DNA of 64,000 nt from Agarophyton chilense (lineage: Eukaryota; Rhodophyta; Florideophyceae; Gracilariales; Gracilariaceae). The notes under the pieces are model-generated. The model made no database searches. It was not told the DNA's origin and saw only the letters and a program-made list of their open reading frames with translations. The position numbers were made by a program, and so were the translations under genes. The stretch lies in the NCBI GenBank assembly GCA_030374765.1, contig JARGXX010000075.1:1754561-1818560 (forward strand). The letters run 5' to 3'. Shown piece by piece: positions 10,147 through 20,130 of this stretch (position 1 is its first letter; the number at the start of each line of letters is the position of its first letter).

Positions 10147-10440
10147 TATCTAGTTTGTGTGTGCTAGAATATCTATGGTTAGCATTCGAAAATTGGCAGA
10201 ATTTTGATGCCAGAATATCTAGCCCAAAAATACTAGCCCAAGTGAATTTTGGGGAGAATCTAGAAAACTAGCAAACATCCGTCCTAACACCCGCACACTA
10301 GGAAGAATGCAAGAGAACTTGGGAGATATCTTTCGATACTCATTAATCCTAGACCATGAAATCTACCGACAATGAAAGGAATACTGAACGCTATCTAGCG
10401 CATGATCATTCCTTTCGCGCAGTTACCGTAGCTAGTGTGA
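10120..10440. repeat. left subterminal CTAG cluster
   Basis: About twelve CTAG tetramers lie in roughly 320 bases, often as ATCTAG, ACTAGC or GCTAG, against one or two expected by chance. A matching cluster lies inside the right end. Iterated subterminal motifs in both ends are typical transposase-binding sites of DNA transposons; the role here is inferred. Confidence 0.6.
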
Positions 10441-10620
10441 CCCCTTCAAATGCCCTGCACATTCAATTCAATGTCCTCTAATGACCCTTATAGCCAGTGC
10501 ATAATACGGAGATCCTGCAACTGAGACCCGAAACGGGTCCCCGTTGCACGTGAAATGAGATCTCCCCAATTCGCATGGGGTGACCCGCTTTGCATCACGT
10601 CCCCCGATCGTTGCGCTTCA

Positions 10621-10649
10621 CTTCGCGTCGCGCGAAGCGCGACGCGAAG
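10621..10649. repeat. perfect GC-rich hairpin, 13-bp arms
   Basis: CTTCGCGTCGCGC (10621-10633), a 3-base spacer GAA, and its exact reverse complement (10637-10649). It lies about 0.5 kb inside the left end of the transposon and in no convincing gene. It could be a transcription or replication structure or a relic of a nested insertion. Confidence 0.7.
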
Positions 10650-10921
10650 AACCCTCCATTCTCCGAGAACCGTCCAAGCAGTACAGCAGTTCACCCTTCA
10701 TCAGTCCCAAATTCCTACATAACTAGATAGACATCACAAAATCACACAAGTTAGAGCCCAATTCCTCGCTTCATGCAAGCGAATTACATATAAACAAACT
10801 TAACTTTGTCAAAAATGTTCGGAATTGATGTGGGTCGAGGTCTCGTTTTGTCTAGCACTGTCTGTGAGAACTTTCTGATTGGTGATTCTTCGACAGGCCG
10901 GGGGCGGGGTAAGTTGGGGAC

Positions 10922-11393
10922 AGGGTTGTGGCGGTGGTTGAGGGAGAGTTAGTGCGGGGTTGTGGGTGGGTACAGGGTTGTGGCGGTGGTGAAGGGAGGG
11001 TTGGTGCGAGGATGAGTAGCGAACGGGGTTGCGGCGGTGGTGGAGAGAGAGTTGGTGCGGGGGTTCGTTGCGGACGGGGTTACGGCGGTGATGGAGGGAG
11101 AGTTAGTGCGGGGGTTAGTTGGGGACAGGGTTGCGGCGGTAGTGGAGGGGAAGTTGGTGCGGGGTTGAGTTGGGGTTAAGTTGTGGCGGTGGTGGAGGAA
11201 GAGTTAGTGCGGGGGTTAGTTGGGGACAGGGTTGCAGCGGTGGTGGAGGGAGAGTTAGTGCGGGGGTTAGTTGGGGACAGGGTTGCGGCGGTGGTGGAAG
11301 GAGAGTTGGTGAGGGGGTTAGTTGGGGACAGTGGTGCGGCTGTGGTGAAGGGGAAATTGGTGCGGGGGTTATTTGCAGACGGGGTTGCAGACG
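10922..11393. repeat. 51-bp minisatellite, about nine copies
   Basis: Nine imperfect tandem units of 51 bases, each close to GGGTTGCGGCGGTGGTGGAG followed by GGAGAGTTAGTGCGGGGGTTAG and TTGGGGAC. Because 51 is a multiple of three, all frames stay open and give 17-residue peptide repeats (Gly-rich on plus, Pro/Thr-rich on minus). These frames are shadows of the repeat and I do not call them genes. Diverged traces continue to about 11600. Confidence 0.85.
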
Positions 11394-12047
11394 AGGTAGC
11401 GGCGGCAGATGATGTTTTGGTTGTGGTTGTGCAAATGATGATTGTGAAGACGGAGTTGGGTGTGGCATTGTATTTAGCAGAAAGTCGGGGAAGGTATGTC
11501 GCACTGAGAAGGGAGGTGGAGAGGAAATGGCAATGTATGGTTAATTGCAGACGGGGTTGCGGCGGAACATGATGTTTGGTGATGGTGGTACAAACGTGGG
11601 TTGTCAAAGCTGAGTTGGCGTTTCCAGTGGATTGAGCAAGGGATCGGGGAAAGGGTGTTGCCCTGTGGAGGGCGCTGGAGAGAATGTGGATCACGGTGAC
11701 GACGGTTGAGGCAAAGTAAATTGAAGTTTGGAAGCAGTCGGTGAGCGGATCCCAACAAGATGGCGAGTTGAAGGGTTGGCTTTCGGAAGGTGGGTGCGTA
11801 ACGTGCAGCGTTGGATTCACCCTCGTTGAAAGCGCTGAGTGAGAAGAGAGGAGGGAAATGCGGGGCTGCGGGGATGGGGATGGTGGGGTGCGGCTGTATG
11901 CAGGGGCGCGAGTAGCGCGGTAAACGTTTGGTGCGCGTCGAGCTGGGGCTTAAGGATGACTAGGGTTGGGAGAGAGGGAGGAGGAGGGTCCAGGGAAGGG
12001 GAGGGATGGGGTTCGTGGTGGTTGTGGTGGTGGTTTGAGCATCGCAG

Positions 12048-12773
12048 TTGCCGGGCGTTTTTAACCTTCACAAAGAGCCGTGCGCGTATGCAGTGATACC
12101 CGGACATCGGTTCCCTTTCGAACAACAGCGCGCGCCCAATTTTGGACGTACATGGCACAGAAGCAACGTGCGCGCTGCAAGTGTGCCACGTGTGGCGCAC
12201 CACAATCGCAAACGCCGTATCCGCCTGATTTTTCGCCATCAACATGATGGACCCTGGTCTTTTGTTCGAGCAAGCCACGCGCCAATGATTTCGCTGTGCC
12301 GACTCTTCATCGGTTTCGCCCTGCACCTTCTCTCAGAAAGCGAGTTTTTCCTCCCTTCTTTCAATGCCGAGGCCAACCTCTCTCCTCATTGCCGGAACAA
12401 CACTCGCCGCTTGGCTCGCTGCCTTTTGCGCCACTTCCACCTCACGTCCCGAGACCCCAGCATCTCGCTTCCAGATGTCCAATCGCTTCAACCTCTTGTG
12501 CAGCTTCGACAAACTGCCAAACACACCATTCTCTCTCTCTCAAATGCAGCAAACTCAGAAGACGTAGATCCGCCGCCTGTCACGCTGTCTCTGGCGGAGG
12601 TTGTGCTTTGTGCAGCTGTACACAGTGAGAAGAGATATCCTTTTACTCAAGCAGTACTCACACTACCACCGCACCACCAAGATGCCCTGGCCACTTCCAT
12701 TTGCCGCAGAACCGTCGAAAAGCCAAAGGAAACGCGCGTGCTAGAGCATTTCGTAATTGACAAAGGGCGATGA
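12048..12773 (+). CDS. hypothetical protein inside the transposon
   Basis: The longest uninterrupted frame of the transposon, 241 codons from a TTG, or about 162 codons from the first ATG near 12285, ending in TGA at 12771. I recognise no domain. The C-terminal two thirds look ordinary (RRLARCLLRHFHL, LSLAEVVLCAAVHSEKRYPF), rich in His, Arg and Leu, without membrane segments. It lies upstream of, and on the same strand as, the decayed gene region at 13980-16900. It may be a first exon of the transposon gene or a chance frame; a competing minus-strand frame ends near its start. Confidence 0.25.
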   Translation: MPGVFNLHKEPCAYAVIPGHRFPFEQQRAPNFGRTWHRSNVRAASVPRVAHHNRKRRIRLIFRHQHDGPWSFVRASHAPMISLCRLFIGFALHLLSESEFFLPSFNAEANLSPHCRNNTRRLARCLLRHFHLTSRDPSISLPDVQSLQPLVQLRQTAKHTILSLSNAANSEDVDPPPVTLSLAEVVLCAAVHSEKRYPFTQAVLTLPPHHQDALATSICRRTVEKPKETRVLEHFVIDKGR

Positions 12774-13980
12774 CTCAACGCGGAGCGACAGTCCCATGAC
12801 GGCGGGGAGTCTCTTAGGAAAGGAAAAGGGTGTGCATGGCGTGGAAAGAATGGGTGCGGATAACGGGCGGTCAACAAAATCGGACTTCCTGTGATGACGG
12901 AGGGGGGTTGGGAGCCCCACGGAGGATCGCCTGAACGTCACCTGTAACCCACCTCCGCGCTTCAGAAAGCACCTATCGCCCGCTTAGGAGGTTTGAAATC
13001 ACGCGAAAGAGTACTGTGTGCCTGGCGAGAGCTGTGAAGCTGTTGTTCCGAATTCACCCAGGGATTCTTGCGCTCGCTAGGTGTTTCGCAACTGTTAGCG
13101 CGTTTCGAACAGCTGAAGCTCGCTTTTACGTGCTACAATGCACTGCAGTGGCATGAGGCCAACCCGTAAGTCGAAGAGAAAACCTTCCGGCAGGAACCAA
13201 GGCAGCGTTAAAAAGCGAAACGTAGCGAGATGGCGATATTGAGATGCGGTGCGAAAGAGGCCAGTGAAGTGAGTCGGGCACTGGAGGCTGAAGGGCGAGT
13301 GAAGCTTCTGCTGCAGGGACCGATTCGGACGAAGAATGTGATTGGTACGGCGGTGGTAAGGTCGGTGAAGCTCTCATCGAGAAAAGTATTGATGCGGCAA
13401 TACTTCCATGGTCATGCTCTGCAGCAAAGTTGGAGTCAGGATCTGGTCGCAATCTAAAACGCAAGAATGACAGACGAGAAGGGGTTGAATGAATCCCTTT
13501 CCTTATCTCGATTCAGATTCTGTGACGAAAACGCTGGGAAATATCGACGAAAAGAATCTGTTCAGTCGGAAGACGAAGTTCATGGCAACCTTACACCTGT
13601 GACAGCCGCAAAGACCACCGCTACCAAGACCCACCCATCCCGAACGCGACGATGAAGCACAAGCCGAAGCCGAAGCCTAGCGCCACGCGCTGAGAACCCT
13701 TCTCAGACTCAGTCGTGATCAGAGCACATCAGGCAGAGGGGTACGATTGGCAACGTGAAGACTCGGACGAAGCATGGGAACTCACTTTGAAGGGAACAAA
13801 AGGCAACCAGATCGTTGCATCGAATAACGCGGCGACGGGCGGGGGCAAGAATAGTGTGATACCTTCTAAGCCCCCCGGTTAGGGTGGATACGAGGGCGTG
13901 CAGAAGTTGAAGACGCCGGAGACAGAGTGTCGGAGTAAACAAAACCGCCTGCTTCTGTTGGTTCGGGAACAACGGCTCCT

Positions 13981-16900
13981 GTGTCACACTCAGGGACTGG
14001 TGGAAGCCATACCGATAGCAGCAGAGCAACGACATCTGCTATTGTAGCAACAGGAAGCAGTGGAGGCGGGCTCATAGCGGTGGTTTTGGATGGCGACAAT
14101 TGGGAGAGTGACGTCGTGGAGGTATCAAAGCCCACGAATGACCTGTGTGATAACGGAGATGAGGTGTCGTCGGAAAAGTGGACCAGACGTATGTGCAGAC
14201 GGAATTTGAAATGAGCGACTATGAATTTGTCAAGATCGTCATCAATGTCGATCTGATTAAGCTACCGGCACAAACTGTGAGGGGCTTTTGTGAACCCCAT
14301 GTACAGAACTTGATGAAGTCTGTACAAAGGACGGAATTACTAGGAGGGGTGGGTAACTTGAGCATTGCTGTGTCGGAATCTGAGAGGCCGGAGATTTAAT
14401 GGGTGGTGGACAAGGAATGTTGGTGTCAAGCTTGCTTATTGATGGCCTTCATCGACACGTCACCCTCAACAACCTGAATCCGACGCTACGAGACAATCAG
14501 AAGGTGTGCTTGAAGCTGAATGTGTCGTGGTTGAAGCGTAAGGAAGGGCGTAGGATTACGATGAGGGAGATTCTGGCGGTTGGGAACTCTTTGAACAACA
14601 CGGTGGAGCTGGCGAAGAAGGTGTCATTTGTGGAAAAGTTACACACTCTGGTGTCGATGGTGAGACTGATTGTGCAGTCCGAGAACAGGGATCTGAAGAT
14701 GATGATATTAGTCAGCGCTATTGCCGGTGCTCTGAAGATGAGTTGTGTACTTTGAGACTGAACCGTCCGACATTTGCCTCGTTTCGCGGAGATTGGGTTG
14801 AAACTGGGGAAGACAGATGCTATTTTGGTGTATGTGCAAGGCATGTGTGTTAAGTATGAAGAGCTAGGGTTGACACAATTATCGGGCGATACCGTCCGTG
14901 ACATGGAGGAGAAAGCAATGTGCTTTGCGTTTGAAACCCTGGCAGAATAAATGGATAGGAGGCGTAAGGCGAAAGGTATAATGGGAAGTTTTTAGGACAT
15001 GAGAAGGTCTCGGTATGACTGCTGCTTGCACATGTGTAAGTTTTGTGTGGAGCTGACGGGTTTGAAGAAAAAACCGTTGAAGGAGATGTTTAAAGAGCCA
15101 GTAGAGGTGACGAAAGTGCAATTCCACCCATTGTAGTAGTATGTGTTTCGGCGTACGGGTCAGCTGGAATGGCGACGACGAAGGTGATGTGGGCTTGCAA
15201 GATCTCGAAGAGGGTGTAGCTGGTGCCAGCGAAGCTCAACAAGCAACTCAATGTTGAGCGTAGTGCTACTACGCCCACCAATGCTGGTATTCGATCTTCG
15301 AGCGCAACCGAGGCTGATGCGCCTACCGGAGGAGAAAAATTGGTGAAGAAAAGTTCGAGGAAGCAGATGGCTAAGAAGATAGCTGCGGAAGAAGGTAATG
15401 AGGATGATGAAGATGACGAGGTGTATGTTTCGCAGAGCTTTTGGAATAGGCGTGTGAAGCAAGATGGAAATGGACAGGATTTGAATAAGGCCAGGTTAGA
15501 AGACCCTGTCCCAGAGTATTTGATAAGCTAGTTCCGGTCGATAGGATCTTGGGATTTGCAGGAGTGTTTCAGTTGCCAGAACGTTCCCCTTCTTGGTGAT
15601 TCCGAGCACGCAGAGGAGGAGAGTGCCAATTTTCGGGCATTTGATGATCTGGTGCCGGCGCTACTAGAGCGTGGGTTGGAAAAAGCGAAAGAAGTAGGGG
15701 TGGAATGGGAGAAGACGTGGCTCGGATATGCGACGTAGCTGAAGAACAGATACCCGGAGGGATCTGAGGAGGCGATCAAGGACATGCATTCCTGGATGGA
15801 TATGGGGTACTTGCAAAAACAACAACGTGGCCATCTGCTGAGATCGCACGACATAAGAGCTCTTCGTCATGCGGTGTTTTGGCAGGCGTCGTACGAAGAG
15901 CAGAGGGCGATGGCGGTTAGGAAGATAGTGGTGGGGAAGGAAGAGAAGGAACGATTATGGAAGGGGGCGATGACTGAAGAGTTTTGTGCTCTTGTGTACG
16001 AGGAGGGTAGAGGAACTGAAATTGCTTGGATTCTGTGCTATGGAAGGGTTTGCGACGGATGGAGTAATTGTGAAGAAGCTGTGGGAGACAAGCGAATTGA
16101 TGGATGGGGATGTAAGTGTGTGAATGCTGGAGTTCTTTGAGATCAGTTTTAGGCAGCAAGATGACTTCCGGAATCCGGAATACGAGCCTATTTGGGATGC
16201 AATCATCAAGGCTGGGGAGGAGCAGAGCCCCTCGGATAGTAGGATGGGGCTTGAAAGATATAGAACGATGATGAGGGGGAAAGTAGACGACATGAAGTTG
16301 AAAGTGGATCGGAATGTGTGGGTGAAGAAGCGTGCGATGTTGGCTCCACGAGTGGGACGGATATGTGTGTGCGAGGGTTAGGAGGATAAACGAGTGGCGG
16401 TGATGAAGATGTACGCTCCAAATAATAGGGTAAGGGTGTTGTGTACTGGGAATAAATGCCCGCGGAAAGAGCTACATACTGACTTTCAGACGTTGACGAA
16501 CCGTGACAAGATGGAGGGGAAGAACCCGGGCTATTACATGATGGCAACTGGAAGGTAGTAGTTTCCAATGTGGGTGTGTGTAAGATCGCATAACCCTTAC
16601 GCAAAGAGCAATGCGGAGTAGGAGTGGGTCGTGCAATGGATGTATGTGAAAAAGTACACGATACCGCCGATGTCGATATTCGTCGTAAGGGGTGATGTCA
16701 TTCATGCTGGAGTGGGAAGTGCGGACGGTGTCATGTCGGATTAGAAGCTGTTTCCGTACCATATGTACGTGGTTCCGGAGAACCAGAACTTGCCTGATGG
16801 GGTGCAACTGAAAGCCAGGGTTTAGGAAGGACTTTACGTTTTGAGAGAGAATGGCGTGGATGAATAGGAAGGAGATGTGGCAGTAGATGATTAAGTCCGA
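13981..16900 (+). pseudogene. decayed multi-frame gene of the transposon
   Basis: Plus-strand frames in succession look coding but are broken by stops and frameshifts: 14178-14399, 14399-14755 continuing past two TGA to about 14945, 15002-15120 (Cys-rich YDCCLHMCKFC), 15121-16140 (broken only by TAG at 15217, 15529 and 15736; acidic EEGNEDDEDDE near 15390-15420), then after a frameshift 16124-16897 (broken by further TAGs until a TAA). Near 16670-16780 the frame reads IPPMSIFVVRGDVIHAG and then FPYHMYV, which faintly recalls the second half of 2-oxoglutarate/Fe(II) oxygenase folds. No transposase signature (such as DDE) can be placed with confidence. Most likely the dead gene of this element. 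Confidence 0.45.
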
Positions 16901-17086
16901 GAGCCGAGAGGATGAGGAGGGAGTGATTGAGGTGGTAGACGAATGAAAAGAAAAGGGAGATGAAGAGGGTGGGAGCTATAAACCTTTGAAAGGGGTGAAT
17001 GCGGGGGATGATGAGGAGGGGAACTGCGTTGTTAAGTGAAGAGTGTTTTTATTTATTGTTCACGTGGCCGTAAAGAATAAAGTCTG

Positions 17087-17600
17087 TTAGTGTTCTAGTG
17101 TAAGTGTTAGTGCTATTCGAAGGGAAGGAGGTGTCTGGTACGTGATACTGAGTACACCCCGAATGCGGAAATGTAGCGCTTGAATTTGTAATCCAGTTCG
17201 TAGTTGACGGCAGCAGAGAATATGAAGACTGGGCTGAAGAGGGGGTTGGTGATTCGGGGAGGGGCGGCTGTGGAGGAGGTCAAGGAGGAGGGCTTGAAAA
17301 ATTCCAGGAGGAAGTAAACGAAGAAAAACGGATACGACTCGTTTGAGCAATGGTCGAATGCAGAGAACGATGTCGCTGACGAATTGAGCCCGACGTAGAG
17401 ACTTGAAGACAGTGGTGTAAGAGATGTAGAGAATCCGTTGGGGTTGGCGGGGGGTGTTGAGGAGGAGAAGTAGATGGTTGAAAGTATTCACGGCGTGGCA
17501 GTCGTTCCTGGAGACGGCCACGTAGCCGCCACACGGTTGGGAGTGCTTCGGAAGGGAAGAATGGTAGGGGTGTAGTGCCGATGGTGGGATGATTGAAGAG
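17087..17600. other. right interior of transposon, no supported gene
   Basis: A 144-codon minus-strand frame (17521-17087) begins only at GTG and shows no motif; I do not call it. The interval 16900-17100 is purine-rich (GAGGAGG, GATGAGGAGG). Nothing else is recognised before the CTAG cluster begins near 17625. Confidence 0.3.
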
Positions 17601-17624
17601 TTAATTGGTGGTTGTTAAAGGTAG

Positions 17625-18115
17625 ATAAACTAGAGTTTCACTTCCATCGAATGAGATGAAAACTAGCGCTTCAGTGCACTTCCGTTCTGCATTCTTCTCT
17701 GCTAGTATTCGTGTGAATGCGTGAAGGTGTGGTATACGAAAAATCTGAATTAATTGCTTGCACATTGCCGATTCTTCATTTTTCGCAGATTTTTTGACGA
17801 TTTTCTTTGCCCCCTACGCTTCTAGCACCTGTAACTAGCATTCCGAGAACACCAAATTGCTGTGAGGGTGTTTGAGCCAGGCTTTTGTCATTCACATCTA
17901 GCGTTTGGCATCCAAACATAGGCGGTAAACTAGCAGGGCTTTTTCATTCGTTTCCCATTCATGATGTGCAGGATTTTGATATAGAATCGAAAGCAAAAAC
18001 TAGCTGGCACTCAAAAAATTTAACAGAAATTACCTCTGCATCCGCGATCCGTCATTTTTCGCAAATTTTTTGCCGGATATCTTCCCGCATACTAAACTAG
18101 CGGCTAATACTAGCT
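17625..18115. repeat. right subterminal CTAG cluster
   Basis: About ten CTAG tetramers, mostly as ACTAGC, within roughly 490 bases of the right end, mirroring the left cluster. Two near-identical phrases GATCCGTCATTTTTCGCAAATTTTTTG-like and GATTCTTCATTTTTCGCAGATTTTTTG-like occur at about 18045 and 17770, so the subterminal part also holds a larger diverged direct repeat. Confidence 0.55.
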
Positions 18116-18132
18116 TTCCAAGAAAACAGACG
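18096..18132 (-). repeat. right terminal inverted repeat
   Basis: Ends in ...AAAACAGACG, the inverse of the left end. The inner part carries AATACTAGCTTTCC, matching GGAAAGCTAGTATT of the left end. CG at 18133-18134 is the second copy of the target duplication. Confidence 0.85.
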
Positions 18133-18830
18133 CGACTGTTGCGAGACATCAGGAGCTTTCCGCAGCAGAAGATGATGCACTTGCGCTGGTAGCTGGGCGA
18201 TTAAATCATCCTGTTCCTGGAGCTCTCGCTTCATACTTCTGTTTTCCAAGAGTTGTTGTTCGTAAAACTTTTTTGTATTGCTCTTTATGATTGAATCTAC
18301 CCCAAAAAACTCTGGGGTGGACACCGTGTTTTGCGGTGGTGGTGTGGGTCGGTCAAGCACTGCTACTTTTGAATTGACTTTAATGCGCGGAGCAGTAAGA
18401 GTTCCAGCCGTTTCGGTGACTGATTTCAAAGTTTCCGTCAGTCTGGAGGGGCTTAAGAGCGCAGGTAGTTGGCAGTCTGCCACGGGAAAGTGTTTAGTAT
18501 CCAGTTGGTTTGTATCTTTTTGAATTACCGTAGCAGAAGGCTGTAAGAAGGATACGGCCTTCTTATTTCTTGAAGGTGTCGCTGATGTCTCCGAAGCTAC
18601 TTTTGGCCGTGGAGTTAACTGCTGAGACGAGGTTGGTACCTTGCAGTCTTGCAGTAGTTGGTCCAGTTTTCCACCGATTGCAGCAAGTTGGCAGATGCGG
18701 CATTTAACGGCGAACCTGCCTGAGGATGTCCCATTTAGAGAAAGCAAGTTTGGTTTCTTGCAATGAGGGCAGTTGAGGTGTTCTTTCTTGCGAATGAACT
18801 CCCGAAAAGGAGTCCTCTTTTAGGGGCGGG
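18133..18830 (-). pseudogene. LINE ORF1 N-terminal part, copy 2
   Basis: Continuation of the ORF1 that is interrupted at 10109. The minus-strand frame from 18747 carries NGTSSGRFAVK and CRIC, preceded by CPHC at about 18765, so the zinc ribbon is complete. It runs through LQPSATVIQKDTNQLDTKHF, SPSRLTETLKSV, VDRPTPPPQNTVSTPEFFGV and a helical stretch NTKKFYEQQLLENRS to QVHHLLLRKAPDV, then reads into the transposon end and stops at 18097. Unlike copy 1 it keeps GAG where copy 1 has a TAG stop. Confidence 0.6.
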
Positions 18831-19593
18831 GCGTGAGCAGCCACGAGTCGCAGGAGCCCTCGAAGACCAAGTGGTGGCCCTTCAGCATAATGCTGGTTAA
18901 AATTTCTCGACTTCTCAGATTCTTCTCGACCTCTGCACTTCTTGCTTCGCCGTCGTGCCCAGGATAAGGAGATTTCTCTGATGCTCTGAAGGATGACCCC
19001 CTTCGACCCGGAAACTCTCTCTTCCAGGTGCGGTACGTGTCTGTGTCCTACTGGGTTTTGACGTACTTCAAGACTCAACGTGTTGATCCATACGAGGCTT
19101 ACAAGGGATGAAACTAACAGAAAGATATGTTTTCAGCAGTTGACCCCTTCTGGCCGCTTGCAGGAACGTTGCACGGTTCCCAGTGGCTTAAAAATCACTG
19201 AAGAAGAGGAAATTACTAAGGGCTGACAGTAGAGGTCGTCGACGGAGGCAACGGGGGAAAAAGGCGGAAGACGACGTTGACAGAGACGGTACCCACCTAG
19301 GGTAGGGAAATACGGCTAGTGGCTGATCGGTAAGTTCCACAGACGCGGAACGCGACGCGCGAGTGGCGGCAGAGGAGGAAAATCTCCCGGTGTAAACTGA
19401 TTGGCGAGTGAACACGTTCTTGCGGTGCACAAGCCCCCGAGGGGAAACGCATAAAGACGAGAGACGAGGGCGATCCAGCCGTGGATTGGCGATAGCTGGA
19501 GCACAAGGCGCCCGAGCGCCGCGGGGACAACGCGAGAAGGCGCGCAAGATGAGGGGGAATGTCCTAGTGAGTCGAACAAGTGACCACAGCCTG

Positions 19594-20130
19594 GGACACA
19601 TTTTTGATGGGAGTTAGGCTGGGGCGTTACATCTCCTTAAAGACCACAAAGGTGCCCAAAGATCAGCTCAGTGAGAACAGAAATCTCAGGTAGGACAAAC
19701 GAGTAGAAGCTCGTTTGATTTCGATGTTCAGTGTGAGGTGGCAACGCGAAAGCGTGGCCTATCAATCCTTTCACGATTCGATATTTGAATCTAGACGTGT
19801 CAAAAAAGATACCACAGGGATAACTGTCTTGTGGCGGGCAAGCGTTCATAGCGACCTCGCTTTTTGATCCTTCAATGTCGGCTCTTCCAATAATTGCGTG
19901 GCAGAATGCGCGAAGTGTCGGATTTTTCGCCCGCCAACAGGGAACGTGAGCCGGGTTTAGACCGTCGTGAGACAAGTTAGTTTTGTCCTACCGATAAGTT
20001 GTTATCGGGACAGTAATTTAAAGCAGTACGATAAGAACGCCTAATTTAGACCTCTAGAACATGCAGCTGCAGTAGCCCGCAATGCTGCGACGCTTCCATC
20101 TGAACGATTAGAAAGGCTGAGAGTGTCTAA
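19594..20130 (+). pseudogene. 28S rRNA 3' region, decayed, copy 2
   Basis: Same rRNA landmarks in the same order as 5119-5657. It shares the altered sarcin-ricin loop (AGTACGATAAGAAC) and the ACTGTCTTGTGG change, and adds its own, for example AAGATACCACAGGG where copy 1 has AAGTTACCACAGGG. The shared changes show decay began before the duplication. Confidence 0.85.

Larger units (their letters stand above)
10110..18132. mobile_element. 8.0-kb DNA transposon with terminal inverted repeats, inserted in LINE ORF1
   Basis: The empty site is preserved in unit 1: TTACCGACTGTTGC at 3638-3653. In unit 2 the same sequence is split, TACCG before and CGACTGTTGC after, giving a 2-bp CG target duplication (10108-10109 and 18133-18134). 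The ends are inverted repeats of about 36 bases: both start CGTCTGT and share GGAAAGCTAGTATT. Both ends carry clusters of CTAG motifs. The inside holds a 51-bp minisatellite, a GC-rich hairpin, one 241-codon open frame and a long decayed plus-strand gene. No transposase family is recognised; the 2-bp duplication argues against hAT, MULE and piggyBac. Confidence 0.85.

Noticed and set aside
10928..11820. Gly-rich and Pro-rich proteins on both strands
   Set aside because: Frames arise from the 51-bp minisatellite, whose unit is a multiple of three; no start or domain supports a gene.
16100..16160. Short intron at GTAAGT (16112) to TTTTAG (16152)
   Set aside because: The splice-like sites are good but removal of 41 bases does not restore the frame that follows.
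15121..16900. Proof that UAG codes an amino acid
   Set aside because: Upstream parts of the same relic contain TGA and TAA stops and frameshifts, so simple decay with mutation bias is more likely.
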